Origin: PALSA-278 sp963760285
Lineage (GTDB): Bacteria > Acidobacteriota > Terriglobia > Acidiferrales > UBA7541
DNA: 64,000 nucleotides
Direction of reading: 5' to 3'
Assembly (NCBI GenBank): GCA_963760285.1
Contig: CAVXCI010000004.1
Span: 186,001 to 250,000, forward strand
Of the stretch, positions 51,436 through 61,344 are shown piece by piece. The notes beneath the pieces are model-generated. The model was not told where the DNA came from. It was given only the letters and a program-made list of their open reading frames with translations, and searched no databases. Made by a program: the position numbers and the translations under genes. Each line of letters begins with the position of its first letter. Within the stretch, counting starts at the first letter, position 1.

Positions 51436-52646
51436 TGCTGAGTGTAAGTAAAAGAGGTCGTGTTTATCGATTGGAAGGAAAGTTTCTTGGCGTCTACATT
51501 CGGTTGTCTCTCAACACACACGATGGCGATCATGCGGAAAAGGTGAAGAAGAAAATTCAGTCCGCGGAGCGCGAGTGGAACACATCCGAATGCTGGCCTG
51601 AGCTGCAGAAGCTTCTACCAATGGCGACGTTCGCCAAACTGTCTTCCATTGCTGGATACACTGAAAAACCCCCAACCCCACCGCCGGCCACGTGGCAGGA
51701 TTTGTGTCGTTCATTTGAAGCTGAGTGTTCTCAGCGCGTCGCTATCGGAAAATTCCGGAACACTACGTGGCCACGATACAAACAAACTTTGAAAACATTC
51801 GCAACATTCATCGCGGAAACCGGTGACGCAGCCCTCGCCCAAATGACGAAACCGCTGATCGAGAAATTCAAGGTTTGGAGAATGCAGCAGATTTTGAAGC
51901 GTAATAATTCTCGCGGAGGGCATGGCCTCGCGCTTGATGTGGCTATTCTTCATCGCATTTTTGCGCACGCTGTTGACTGCGAGCTGATCCTGAAAAATCC
52001 CGTGCGACTAGAGGGCCGACCCGGCGAGAACCCGGAGAGCGGGGCACAGCCCTTTTCTGCCGACGAACTGGAAAAACTGCGTGACGCGGCTGGTTTGGAC
52101 CGTCTCCTGTTCTTGTTGCTTCTTCACACTGGCCTGCGTGGGTCTGACGCAGTTTCGCTGCACTGGAGCGAGATCGATTGGGAAGCCCGCGAGATTAATC
52201 GGATTACGCGGAAGCGGCTGAAACGAGTCATTGTGCCGATCCATTCCGAATTACTTTTCGCGCTTGAGGCTGAATATCAGAGGCGCTGTCCTTACGGTGA
52301 GGATCGGGTTCTGCTGAATCCGGGAACGGGCAAGATTCTCACCAGACCACGCCTATATGACCGCATGCTCGCGCTCGGGCAGCGCGCGGGTGTATCGAGC
52401 GCGCGACCGCACCGATTCCGTGACACTTTCGCCGTAGATATGCTTCTAAAGGGTGCGAGCCCTTACGATGTGGCGAAGCTGTTGGGGGACACGATCGCCA
52501 CGGTCGAAACGCACTATGCGCCATTCGTGCGCGAGCTGCGCGAGCGGGCTAGGAGATTCATGGAGAGCGAAGGGGGCCTCGAAATAGCGGCTCGGAATAG
52601 CACAGTTTTAGCACACTCGACCCATCATGCGAAGCTCGCTAACTGA
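51435..52646 (+). CDS. Tyrosine integrase/recombinase
   Basis: 403 residues. A SAM-like core-binding domain lies at about 85-190, and the catalytic domain has Arg235 (HTGLRGSDAV), His326 and Arg329 (PHRFRDT), and Tyr361 (ETHYAPF). The usual second His of the LGH motif is Asp352 (LLGDT), a tolerated variant. It lies 16 bases from the rnpB 3' repeat, which is therefore its probable attachment site. The ATG 51435 overlaps the excisionase stop. Confidence 0.93.
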   Translation: MLSVSKRGRVYRLEGKFLGVYIRLSLNTHDGDHAEKVKKKIQSAEREWNTSECWPELQKLLPMATFAKLSSIAGYTEKPPTPPPATWQDLCRSFEAECSQRVAIGKFRNTTWPRYKQTLKTFATFIAETGDAALAQMTKPLIEKFKVWRMQQILKRNNSRGGHGLALDVAILHRIFAHAVDCELILKNPVRLEGRPGENPESGAQPFSADELEKLRDAAGLDRLLFLLLLHTGLRGSDAVSLHWSEIDWEAREINRITRKRLKRVIVPIHSELLFALEAEYQRRCPYGEDRVLLNPGTGKILTRPRLYDRMLALGQRAGVSSARPHRFRDTFAVDMLLKGASPYDVAKLLGDTIATVETHYAPFVRELRERARRFMESEGGLEIAARNSTVLAHSTHHAKLAN

Positions 52647-52662
52647 AAACAAAAGAGATAAG

Positions 52663-52687
52663 TGCGGGCGGAGCTATAAGCCGGATT
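52663..52687 (-). repeat. att direct repeat, proximal copy (inside rnpB 3' end)
   Basis: Identical to 31673-31697 over 25 bases; the match ends at 52688 (T against C) and before 52663 (G against T). Recombination here leaves rnpB intact, because the element carries the same 3' end. The integrase stop is 16 bases away. Confidence 0.88.
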
Positions 52688-53176
52688 TTGTCCCGCGCCA
52701 TCCGCGTCTGCTTTCGCAAACGCGCATAACGCCGGGGCAATCATTCCTCTGGGCCCGGAATCGCTTCCGGGCTCGTGCGACCTACCCGAGGGCCGAGGAC
52801 CGGGCCGGTCCCTGATGCAGTTTGGCCCTCCTATTTGGCCTTGCTCCGCGCGGGGTTTGCCGTGCCCCGAATGTCGCCATTCGGGCGGTGAGCTTTTACC
52901 TCGCCGTTTCACCCTTGCCTGCTGCTCGCCTTGACCTGCGGTTGGAAGGTTTCCCTCCCTCCCGCCACCGAGGCGCTTGCCAGCCGGCGGTTTATTTTCT
53001 GTGGCACTTTCCGTAGCCCGGCGATTCCTCCGCTCTCGCGGCAAACCACCGAACCCCCTGGCGTTACCAGGCGCGCTGCCCTGCGGAGTCCGGACTTTCC
53101 TCCCGCCGTTTACGACAGAACCGGGGATCCCGTGAACTGTCGCAACCCTGGCGCGCGATCGCCCGCTCCACCCGCA
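52663..53176 (-). ncRNA. rnpB: RNase P RNA (bacterial type A)
   Basis: The catalytic RNA that trims tRNA precursors. Conserved blocks in order on the minus strand: GAGGAAAGTCCGGACTCC near 53100, GCCACAGAAAA, GAGGTAAAAGCTCACCG, GGCAAACCCC, GAGCAAGGCCAAATAGG, GGTAGGTCGCACGAG, AGAGGAATGATTGCCC and ACAAAATCCGGCTTATAG at the 3' end. The 5' end is set from the -10 box and is approximate. The length of about 514 is rather long because of expanded helices. The gene is intact, with its 3' end also serving as the attachment site. Confidence 0.95.
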
Positions 53177-53181
53177 CCTTA

Positions 53182-53187
53182 ATTATA
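53182..53187 (-). promoter_or_regulatory. -10 box of rnpB
   Basis: A perfect TATAAT on the minus strand just before the predicted rnpB 5' end. No good -35 hexamer was seen 17 bases upstream. Confidence 0.6.
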
Positions 53188-53300
53188 CGCTTATTGAACT
53201 AGCGCGAATGGGAGTATGCTTTGCACAGCAACCAAGCGAGCCCGTCCTGGCACAGTAGGTTCCACAGCTGTTCAGGAGTGAAATAGAGGAGGTAAACCTC

Positions 53301-54524
53301 ATGGCAATAAAAACTGCGGTATTCGTGATGCTGGCAGGCGCTCTAATGGCCACACCGTCACACAAGCCTCAAATACACGTGCTGCACAACTTCAAAGGCG
53401 GCTCCGATGGGAAGTTTCCGGGATTTGCAGTGGCGTTGGACGCCGCTGGCAATCTATACGGCACGACCGAAGTGGGTGGCAACGGATGTTCCTTTCCCGG
53501 TGGATGTGGCACCATCTTTGAACTGTCGCCCAACGGCAAGGGAGAGTGGAAAGAATCCATACTTCACAGTTTTCATGATTCCGCCGATGGTGGATTCCCC
53601 GAAGGCGGCCTGGTTTTTGACAAGGCCGGCAATTTCTACGGCACAGCCGATGACGGTGCGGACAATCACGGTGTTGTCTTTGAAATGTCGCCTGACGGTG
53701 AGGGTGGCTGGAATGAATCAATTTTATATAACTTCCAAGGGGGGGCTGATGGCGGTGCACCATTTCAAACACTCGCGATTGACGCGGAAAACAACCTATA
53801 TGGAGTAACCGACAGCGGCGGCGGCGGCGGGTGCCAAATCGGTTGTGGGGTTGTGTTTGAAGTGAGTCCGAGTGGAAACAATGAATGGACTGAATCTGTC
53901 TTGTATGAGTTTACCGGGGACTACCCATATCCACTGGGAGTAGTCTTGGATGGTAGTGGCAATCTTTATGGCACAACTGTAAATGGCGGAGACAACGGCT
54001 ATGGCACTGCATTTGAACTTTCACCCAATGGGAGTGGTTGGAATGAAACAGTGATTTATACATTCCTTCCCAATATTGTCGGAGATTTTCCGGCCGGCCC
54101 CCCAGTTTTGGACAACGCCGGCAATCTGTATGGTGGAGATGATTCGACGGCATACGAACTTTCGAAAAATGGAACGACATGGAATGGAACCATCCTTCAT
54201 GGTTTCCGTGGCGGCGAAGACGGCTCGGATCCAAATTCTCCTCTTGTATTCGACGCACAAGGTAATCTGTATGGAACTACGGACAGGGGGGGAGGAGACG
54301 ACTGTGATCACATGTATGGTTGCGGAGTCGTTTTTCGCCTGGCGCCGTTCAGCGGCGGTACGTCATGGACGGAGAGTTTGGTATCGTTTGGAAACGGCCA
54401 GCAAGGGAAGCACCCTGCCGGAGTAGCTCTCGGTAACAATGGCAGTCTATATGTAACGGCCACTCAGGGCGGGACGGCGTGCGCGCCGCTTGGGTGCGGA
54501 ACAATTCTTGAGATTACGCGCTAA
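53301..54524 (+). CDS. Secreted GloVer-repeat (choice-of-anchor tandem repeat) protein
   Basis: 407 residues with a short signal (AVFVMLAGALMATPS) and about eight tandem repeats of the form VLHNFKGGSDG ... LDAAGNLYGTT ... CGTIFELSP. The Gly-Asn-Leu-Tyr-Gly-Thr-Thr motif defines the GloVer repeat, frequent in acidobacterial exoproteins. GAGGAGG precedes the ATG. Function unknown, probably a beta-propeller on the surface or in the medium. It is the first host gene right of rnpB, convergent with ligA. Confidence 0.87.
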   Translation: MAIKTAVFVMLAGALMATPSHKPQIHVLHNFKGGSDGKFPGFAVALDAAGNLYGTTEVGGNGCSFPGGCGTIFELSPNGKGEWKESILHSFHDSADGGFPEGGLVFDKAGNFYGTADDGADNHGVVFEMSPDGEGGWNESILYNFQGGADGGAPFQTLAIDAENNLYGVTDSGGGGGCQIGCGVVFEVSPSGNNEWTESVLYEFTGDYPYPLGVVLDGSGNLYGTTVNGGDNGYGTAFELSPNGSGWNETVIYTFLPNIVGDFPAGPPVLDNAGNLYGGDDSTAYELSKNGTTWNGTILHGFRGGEDGSDPNSPLVFDAQGNLYGTTDRGGGDDCDHMYGCGVVFRLAPFSGGTSWTESLVSFGNGQQGKHPAGVALGNNGSLYVTATQGGTACAPLGCGTILEITR

Positions 54525-54537
54525 CGTTACGCGGCGG

Positions 54538-56557
54538 TTACTTGTTCAATAGTTTCTGGAATTCTGTTTCCGTTAGAATCGGCACATCTAATTCCTGGGC
54601 CTTGTCATATTTCGAGCCGGGATCGGCGCCGACCACCACATAGCTGGTCTTTTTGCTGACGGAGTTGGCGACTTTGCCGCCGTGCGATGTGACCAGTTCG
54701 CCGGCCTGTTCGCGGCTGAATTTTTCCAGCGCGCCGGTGAAAACGAAAATCTTTCCCGCGAAACGAGAGTCCTTCAGCTTCACGCGTTCCTCGCGGAGAT
54801 TCAGTCCCGCCTGGCGCAGCCGCTCAATCAGCTTGCGATTGGCCGGCTCGGAGAAAAACTCCGCCACGCCCGCCGCCACTTTGGGCCCCACTTCGCCCAC
54901 TTCGACTCAGTTCCTCTTCTTTGGCCTTCTCCAGCTTGTCCATCGAGCCAAAATGTTCCGCCAGCAGTTGCCCGGTACGCTCGCCGACAAACCGAATTCC
55001 CAGCGCATAGATCAGCCGCGCCAGGCTGGCTTTCTTGCTGGCTTCGATTTCATCCAGCAGATTCTGCGCGGATTTTTCCGCCATGCGCTCGAGACCCGAC
55101 AGGGCTTCCAGATCGAGGTGATACAAATCCGAAACGTCTTTCACCATGCCGCTTTTCCACAAGCTGGTCCACCAGTTTTTCGCCCAGGCCGTCAATATTC
55201 ATGGCGTGGCGCCCCGCGAAATGGATCAGCGCCCTTCGCGCAATTGGCGGGACACGCCGCGTTGACGCAGCGGTAAGCGACTTCATCTTCCGCCTTGTGA
55301 ATCCGGCTGCCGCATTCAGGGCACTTTTCCGGCATGTGGAAAGGTTTTTCTTCCTTGCCATGCTTCACCACTTAGAGCACGTGCGGAATCACTTCGCCGG
55401 CGCGCTCGATGAGCACGGTGTCGCCTTCGTGAACATTCAGCCGCTCGATTTCGTCCATGTTGTGCAGACGTGGAGCGTGAAACCGTGACGCCGCCAACCT
55501 GCACAGGCTCCAGAATCGCCACCGGCGTGAGCACTCCCGTGCGTCCCACGTTCACCTGAATTTCCTTCACCACGGTTGTTGCCTGCTGCGCGGGATATTT
55601 GTAGGCAATGGCCCAGCGCGGAGCTTTGGCGGTATAGCCCAGTTCATCCCACAACGCAATGTCGTCAACCTTAATCACCACGCCATCGATTTCGTACGGC
55701 AGTTTTTCGCGGCGCTTGTCCCACTTTTCGATAATTTTTCGACATCCCCGATGCCCTGGCACACCTGCGAATCCGGTCCGGCCTTGAAGTGCATTTCGCG
55801 TAGCGTCTCCAGAGCGCCGGACTGCTCCGCGGAACGCCCTTGCCCGTGGCAAAGAGAAAATAGGCGTTAAAATCCAGGCGGCGCGAGGCGGTGATGGTGG
55901 GGTCCAGAACGCGCACGGAGCCGGCCGCGGCACTGCGCGGATTGGCGAAGATTTTTCCGCCAGCCTCCTCCTGCCGTTCGTTCAACTCCTGAAACGCCTT
56001 GCGCGTCATGATCACTTCTCCGCGCACTTCAAAGTCGGCGGCGACGCCGATCTTTTTCAGAATGTCGGCGTCCACGCGCAGCGGGATGGAGCGGATGGCG
56101 CGCACGTTCGGCGTGACGTCCTCGCCTGTTGTGCCGTCGCCGCGCGTGACCCCGCGAACCAGCACGCCGCCTTCATAGATCAGCGAAAGGCTCAGGCCGT
56201 CGAATTTGTGCTCCGTGACGTAAGCGACTTCTTCGCGCCCGCTAAGCTCGCGCACCCGCCGGTCGAAATCCTCCAACTCTTCGTTGGAGTAGGCGTTATC
56301 CAGGCTGCGCATCGGCGTTTGATGCCGCCGTGGTTCGAAACCTTCCCGCGGCGCGCCGCCCACGCGCTGCGTGGGAGAATCGGGCGTGCGCAGTTCGGGG
56401 TGGTCGGCTTCAATGCTGCTGCAGCTCGTTTACCAGCTTGTCGAATTGCGGCGTCGGAAATCTTGGGATCGTCGAGAACGAAATAGAGATATTCGTGCCT
56501 GCGAATTTCTTCGCGCAGTTCTTGGGCGCGGCGCGCTGGCTTTGTGTTGACTGGCAT
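54538..56557 (-). pseudogene. ligA: NAD-dependent DNA ligase, interrupted by many single-base lesions
   Basis: All LigA parts are present in order but in changing frames. ATG 56557 starts the Ia/adenylation region (EIRRHEYLYFVLDDPKISDA). The active-site lysine is in EHKFDGLSLSL. YEIDGVVIKVDD, the zinc finger (CPECG and CVNAACP), the HhH region (LARLIYALGIRFVGERTG) and an intact BRCT domain (FAGKIFVFTGALEKFSREQAG) ending at 54538 follow. By eye I find about ten one-base shifts between 54905 and 56450 plus an in-frame TAA near 55373. LigA is essential in bacteria, so poor sequence is likelier than loss. A complete functional gene is expected in the organism. Confidence 0.85.
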
Positions 56558-56648
56558 CGGACGCCCGGCGGCAAATAATGTGAAACGCCCGTTATTATAC
56601 AATGAGCGGCTGCGCCGCCTGGGCGCGGCCACACGGATCGCATCACAA

Positions 56649-57578
56649 ACACCAATCGCCGCGCTCTGATCATCTACAATCCGGCCAGCGGCCGCCGCAA
56701 GGGCCGACGCCGGCGCGAAATCGAAGGTCGCGGCAGAACTACATGCCGCGGATATCGAAACCGAACTGGCCGCCACGAAGGCCCCGCCCAAGGCGTCGGA
56801 GCTGGCTCGACAAGGCCATTGACGCGTTCGACTTTGTGATTGCCTGCGGCGGCGACGGCACCATCAACGAAGTGGTGAACGGCCTGGCCACGGCCAGATG
56901 CCGATGGCGATTCTTCCCGCCGGCACCGCCAACATACTGGCCAAGGAGCTGCGCATTCCCTGGAATATTCCTGATGCAGCGGATCTGATCGCCGGCTCCA
57001 CGTACCGGCGCATCGCGCTCGGCGCCATTGATTTTCTTTCCGCGAAAAACGGACCGGCCAGGACGCGCTATTTCATGTGCGTTGCGGGCGCCGGGCCCGA
57101 TGGCGCGCTGGTCCGCATGGTTCCTCATGACGTGAAGCACCACACCGGCCAACTGGCCTACTGGCTGGAAGGGTTTCGCCAGCTGGCGCTGTACCGGTTT
57201 CCCGCATTCAGTGTGCGCAACGGAAAGGACGAACGCCAGGCGCGTCTGCTCGTCGTGGGCCGCACGAAAAATTATGGCGGCCCATTCTGCATCACCACCG
57301 AAGCCAGCCTCTACGAAGATTCCTTTGAACTGATGGCCACGGATTCCGCCAGCCCGCTGCGCTACCTGCTCTGGTTGCCAACTCTATATTTTCAGCGCTT
57401 GCGCAACGATTCGCGCGTCCAGTTCTGGAAGGCCAGCGAAATCACTTGCGAAACTGTGAATGGCGTGCCGGTTTACGCGCAGGCGGACGGTGAGCCAATC
57501 GGCGAGCTTCCGCTGCGTTTTCGCGTGGCGCCGAATGCGCTCACGCTGTGCGTTCCCGAAACGGCCGGCTCCGCCTAG
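56649..57578 (+). pseudogene. Diacylglycerol kinase-family lipid kinase, frameshifted near its 5' end
   Basis: The catalytic signature is there in pieces: ALIIYNPASGRRKG near 56670, then IETELAATKAP in a second frame, FVIACGGDGTINEVVNGLA (GGDGT) in a third, and an open C-terminal frame from 56898 (LPAGTANILAKEL ... to 57578). Frame changes fall near 56725, 56815 and 56900, directly continuing the lesion cluster of ligA. The start is not determined. The family phosphorylates diacylglycerol, sphingosine or related lipids using ATP. It is divergent from ligA and ends 5 bases before the next gene. Confidence 0.78.
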
Positions 57579-57583
57579 ATAAC

Positions 57584-58597
57584 ATGGATCCCCTGACCCA
57601 TGCCGTCACATCCTGGGCCCTCTCGCGGGCCGGATGCAATCGCATCGCGAAGCGCGCCACGGCCGTATTGATAACGGCCGCTCTCGTTCCCGATTTCGAC
57701 CTGCTGAGTATATTCGGCGGCCCGAAAACATATCTGCGGCTGAATCATGCGCTCACGCACTCCGTTCTCTCCGCGGCGATGCTGGTTTTCGTGGTGGCAT
57801 TCATTTTCTGGGCAATCGCAAGAAAGAGCGCGAAGGAACCCATCGCCTTTGTGCAGGCGCTCCAACTGGCAGGCATTGGCGTGGCCGCGCATCTCCTGCT
57901 TGATGTGTGCGGCATAGACGGCGTGCGCCTCCTGTGGCCCTTCAGCGGACATTCCATTTCCTGGGATCTGCTGCCTTCGCTGGATCCGTGGATTCTCATC
58001 ATTCTGCTCGCTGGCATTTCCCTGCCTAGTCTTTTCCGCCTGGTGGGAGACGAAATCGGCGCGCGGCGCAAGGGACCTGCGCCCATCCGCGGCGCTCTGA
58101 TCTCCCTGCTGGTCATGCTGGCCTACATCGGCGTTCGCGTGGACCTTCACGAACGCGCCGTGGGCACTCTGATGACCTACGACTATCATGGCGGCGTGGC
58201 GTTGCAGGCCGGAGCGTTCCCGGACGGCAGCTCGCCTCTGGAATGGCGCGGCGTGGTCTCCACCGAAAACACCATGGAGATCGTGGAAGTGCCCTTCGGC
58301 CCCGCGGGTGATTTCAACGCGGGCCGCAGTGTTACGGAATTCAAACCGGGGTCTTCAGCCGCGCTTTCCGAGGCCCAGAACGCGCCGGCGGCTCGGCTTT
58401 TCCTGGCGACGGCGCGCTTTCCACTGGCGACTGTCGAGCACACCGACACGGGCTATCTATTCATTGTCCGCGATCTGCGTTTTCCGGAAAATTCACAGGA
58501 CCCGTCGAATATGGCGGCCAGGGTCACGCTGGACTTTGAAAACCGCGTCACCTCGGACAAACTCGCTTGGACCACCACTCCGATTCCCTGGCGCTGA
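57584..58597 (+). CDS. Membrane-bound metal-dependent hydrolase (YdjM/DUF457 family)
   Basis: 337 residues from ATG 57584, 5 bases after the kinase stop. The N-terminal motif MDPLTHAVTSWALSRA, then LVPDFDLLS and LNHALTHSVLSA, give the His/Asp set typical of this family; HLLLDVCG follows. About four membrane helices lie in the first 200 residues, and the C-terminal 120 residues are a soluble domain. Substrate unknown. Probably co-transcribed with the lipid kinase, which would fit a membrane-lipid context. Confidence 0.85.
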   Translation: MDPLTHAVTSWALSRAGCNRIAKRATAVLITAALVPDFDLLSIFGGPKTYLRLNHALTHSVLSAAMLVFVVAFIFWAIARKSAKEPIAFVQALQLAGIGVAAHLLLDVCGIDGVRLLWPFSGHSISWDLLPSLDPWILIILLAGISLPSLFRLVGDEIGARRKGPAPIRGALISLLVMLAYIGVRVDLHERAVGTLMTYDYHGGVALQAGAFPDGSSPLEWRGVVSTENTMEIVEVPFGPAGDFNAGRSVTEFKPGSSAALSEAQNAPAARLFLATARFPLATVEHTDTGYLFIVRDLRFPENSQDPSNMAARVTLDFENRVTSDKLAWTTTPIPWR

Positions 58598-58606
58598 CCC
58601 GCCGTC

Positions 58607-59272
58607 CTATTGCGCGTTTGCGGGCGCCCGGGATATCCAGCGGCTCAGCAGCGCTCCCAGGCTGACCACGACAATCACGACGATAATGAATCCCCATTTG
58701 TGCGCCAGCAGGAAAACGGTGGCCTGCGGTCCGTAACGAATGGCCAGCCAGCCTTCCAGAAAATAACGCAAGCTGCGCCCGGCCAGAATGGAAAGGGCAA
58801 ACGTCCGCGGGCGCACTTGCAGCACTCCGGCTACAAGAACGAACGGCTTGAACGGCATCGGCGGCGGGAGCAATGAAGCCGCAAATATGCAGCCGAATGC
58901 GTGGTCCTGCATCCATGCCCGCAAACGTCCCGGAGATCGGCCGGCGCGGCGGCGGTAATATGCCTCGCCGCCCTTCTTCGCCAGAAGATAGAGCCATATG
59001 CAACCAGCCAGCGAACCAACCACGGCCATGGCGGCAAAATAAATCATGCGCGCGGGGCTGCGCATAGCCTGGTCCATGATGAGCAGATCAGTGACCACCG
59101 GAAACGAAAGTACTGAGGAATCGAGAAACGCCAGCAGAAAAATGCCGGGGCCGCCCAGCAGCGCGAGCGCGCTGCTGACTCGCGCCGTCCAGCCGGGATG
59201 GACACTTGCACCCGGAATGCCTCCGGCAGCTTGTAATGTGGTTGCGGGCAGAGTGATCTCGTCCCCATGCAT
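58607..59272 (-). CDS. VTT/DedA-like membrane protein
   Basis: 221 residues with five to six helices. FLDSSVLSFPVVTDLLI, LLPPPMPFKPFVLVAGVL and a glycine-arginine loop (ILAGRSLRYFLEGWLAI) match the VTT (SNARE-associated) family. DedA proteins support membrane potential and lipid flipping. It is convergent with the hydrolase, their stops 9 bases apart. No typical ribosome site was noted before the ATG at 59272. Confidence 0.8.
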   Translation of the reverse strand: MHGDEITLPATTLQAAGGIPGASVHPGWTARVSSALALLGGPGIFLLAFLDSSVLSFPVVTDLLIMDQAMRSPARMIYFAAMAVVGSLAGCIWLYLLAKKGGEAYYRRRAGRSPGRLRAWMQDHAFGCIFAASLLPPPMPFKPFVLVAGVLQVRPRTFALSILAGRSLRYFLEGWLAIRYGPQATVFLLAHKWGFIIVVIVVVSLGALLSRWISRAPANAQ

Positions 59273-59339
59273 CGGAGACGTGATTGTAGCAGAGCAATTT
59301 TCGCCCTGCGCGCGATAGCGCGAAAGAACCCTTTGAGCC

Positions 59340-60947
59340 CTAGGGCAGCAGGCCGAAGACGCTTACCTGGCCCTCCGCGCCGACGTACACTTTTCCATTG
59401 GCTACCGTGGGGACAGCATACTCAACCGCATTCCCTGGGCTGGCGGTATTCTGATTGGAGTTGTAGAACTCATTGGCCAGATTCGTCGCGTCGTAGGCGT
59501 AGAGGACCAAAGGGCCCTGGGAATAGTAGTTCTCAGCGTCCACGGCCCATAGGATTCCGTCCGAGGTGCCATTGGACGAAATCGTTGGCTGGGCAGCCGG
59601 ATAGCTGAACGAAAAGGACGTTTGGGAAACAGGTGAAGTGGAAAGCAGGCCGGTGCTGGTATTGAAGGCAAACTGCTTCAGAGCATCATACTCGCCGCTA
59701 AAGTACACACTGTCGTTCCACCACGCCGGCGCGCCCCAGATGCCGCCCATTATATAAGGGATGAACTGGACAATCTGATTGTTGTTGTTCGGGTTGTAGT
59801 GGCCCATGTTGTCGCGATTGATCAGATAAATCGATCCTTCCTTCCCCGATTGCACCAGCAGATGTGGATTGGGTCCGCCAGGATTATCCGGAAGAAGGAC
59901 TACGCCGCCTGAGCCCAGGTCAACATCGCCCCGAGACAATTCAGCCTGGTTGTAAGGCGTGAAGTAGTCCCGCACACGCGCTACATTTGCACCCATCACA
60001 AACCACAGTTTCACGATGCTGTCACCATAGTCCACGCCGCCCGTATTGACGTCAAACGTCCCATTCCCGGTGGCGGCATAGGTATTGAAGCTGGCATCAC
60101 CCGCCAGCCCGTCTCCGCTCTGCCATATCCCGCCCAATGAGCCATTGGTTGTGGAATTCCATACCGCCATTTTCTCGTAGCTCTTGGCATTGAAGGCCAT
60201 TACCCAGGCATGGTAGGGCGAAACGTCGCAGTGCGATGCCCATCCAATCTGCAAGAGTCCGTTCTGGAGCATCAACGCGGGTCTCTGATTTTCCCTCAGC
60301 GGATTGAAAGAAACTATTCCGTCCGCCGAGCCTTGCCCCGTCCCGGGCACCACCGCCTGAATCACCACCGGACTGCGAGGTTTCTCCAACCCCGTGGTGA
60401 TGTCCAAAACGTGCAACCGCTGGTAGAACACGCCATTCTCCTTGGTCTTGGCCACCAGGTAGATACTGTTCGTCGTGGGGTCGATCACCGGCGTTCCGGT
60501 AATCCCAATTTCGGGATAGATATTGCTGCAGGAAACGTCACCGGTGGAAACTGTGGTGATGCCCTGCCCCGGATTAATGAAAGTGGTGTACCAGAGTTGC
60601 GTCCCGGTGTCGCCATCAAAGGCGTAAACGCCATCATGCTCGGTGGCCACAAAAACAACATTATGGGTTACACCGGAAATCTTAAGGTTTGATATGTATA
60701 GCGGCTGTGCAAAAACGAAACCATCCACCGGCAGGCTGAAGAGCAGGCCAAACTGTCCCATATTGACGTTGCTGGGCGTCAGTGTTGTTTCACTGACGTT
60801 CTGGCCCGTGCGGGCATTATCGTTATGAAATGTGGTTATGTTCACCTGGGTCGCCGCGACGGTCCTTCGACCGAGAGAAACCAGCAATAGGGCAACACAC
60901 AAAATTCCGATTCCGATGGCTATGAATGCTTTTCTGATGGTAGACAC
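59340..60947 (-). CDS. Secreted PQQ-like beta-propeller protein
   Basis: 535 residues with a signal peptide (FIAIGIGILCVALLLVSLG). Propeller repeats include VFVATEHDGVYAFDGDTGTQLW, GTPVIDPTTNSIYLVAKT and VPTVANGKVYVGAEGQVSVFG. This type resembles PQQ-dependent dehydrogenase propellers, but the PQQ-binding residues and a heme or dehydrogenase partner are not seen, so it may only bind. Its gene is divergent from hppA; the shared 397-base gap holds the promoter and hairpins listed below. Confidence 0.82.
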   Translation of the reverse strand: MSTIRKAFIAIGIGILCVALLLVSLGRRTVAATQVNITTFHNDNARTGQNVSETTLTPSNVNMGQFGLLFSLPVDGFVFAQPLYISNLKISGVTHNVVFVATEHDGVYAFDGDTGTQLWYTTFINPGQGITTVSTGDVSCSNIYPEIGITGTPVIDPTTNSIYLVAKTKENGVFYQRLHVLDITTGLEKPRSPVVIQAVVPGTGQGSADGIVSFNPLRENQRPALMLQNGLLQIGWASHCDVSPYHAWVMAFNAKSYEKMAVWNSTTNGSLGGIWQSGDGLAGDASFNTYAATGNGTFDVNTGGVDYGDSIVKLWFVMGANVARVRDYFTPYNQAELSRGDVDLGSGGVVLLPDNPGGPNPHLLVQSGKEGSIYLINRDNMGHYNPNNNNQIVQFIPYIMGGIWGAPAWWNDSVYFSGEYDALKQFAFNTSTGLLSTSPVSQTSFSFSYPAAQPTISSNGTSDGILWAVDAENYYSQGPLVLYAYDATNLANEFYNSNQNTASPGNAVEYAVPTVANGKVYVGAEGQVSVFGLLP

Positions 60948-61164
60948 GCACCCTCCAAATACGGGTTCTTGGTCGAAAACTCCGGTTCGCCTGGCCCGTG
61001 ATGCACGGCATTATACATCGAGTCGCATCATTTTTTGACGCCGGCTGCATTTGCAATGTGGCGAGAAGTGGACCGTGCTCAGGCGCCGTGGCCCCCACCG
61101 GCAACCAGCGCGGCAATCAGCGTCGCGCAACCACCCGCAAATCCTTCCCACAGCTTGCATTCGC

Positions 61165-61193
61165 TTGACGGAAAAGCGGTTTCCTGCTAAAAA
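61165..61193 (+). promoter_or_regulatory. Candidate sigma-70 promoter of hppA
   Basis: TTGACG at 61165-61170, a 17-base spacer, then TAAAAA at 61188-61193. It lies about 150 bases before the hppA start, giving a long leader. The -10 sits within an inverted repeat (GAAAAGCG ... CGCTTTTC). Confidence 0.4.
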
Positions 61194-61227
61194 CGCTTTT
61201 CGTTATTTTGTTACTGACCCGAACTTC

Positions 61228-61245
61228 CCCGCGACCCCTCGCGGG
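61228..61245 (+). promoter_or_regulatory. Hairpin in the hppA leader
   Basis: CCCGCG and CGCGGG flank a 6-base loop and are followed by ATTTTCC. It may act as an attenuator or stabilise the leader; this is inference from structure alone. Confidence 0.3.
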
Positions 61246-61344
61246 ATTTTCCTGAATTCTCGGAGGATGGATGTCACTACAGGCGCGGGTGGACATATTT
61301 GCTAGAGTGACCGGTGCGACATGGCTGGTCCCGGAGGGCTGCTG

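Larger units (their letters stand above)
31673..52687. mobile_element. Integrated genomic island in the 3' end of rnpB
   Basis: A 25-bp sequence identical to the 3' terminus of rnpB occurs at 31673-31697 and again, as part of the intact gene, at 52663-52687. The interval holds an excisionase-like gene and a tyrosine integrase pointing at the intact rnpB, phage-like genes at both ends (ParB/PAPS reductase on the left, DnaB-like on the right), and transposase genes. The left half of the interval also looks less GC-rich than the flanks. The simplest reading is site-specific insertion of a temperate phage or integrative element by its integrase, with later IS-driven replacement of the interior by cargo. 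No structural phage genes (capsid, terminase, tail) remain, so it is probably not an active prophage. Confidence 0.85.

Noticed and set aside
54653..55488. Two plus-strand frames opposite ligA
   Set aside because: They cover LigA domains recognisable on the minus strand; open only because of the lesions and GC-rich codons.
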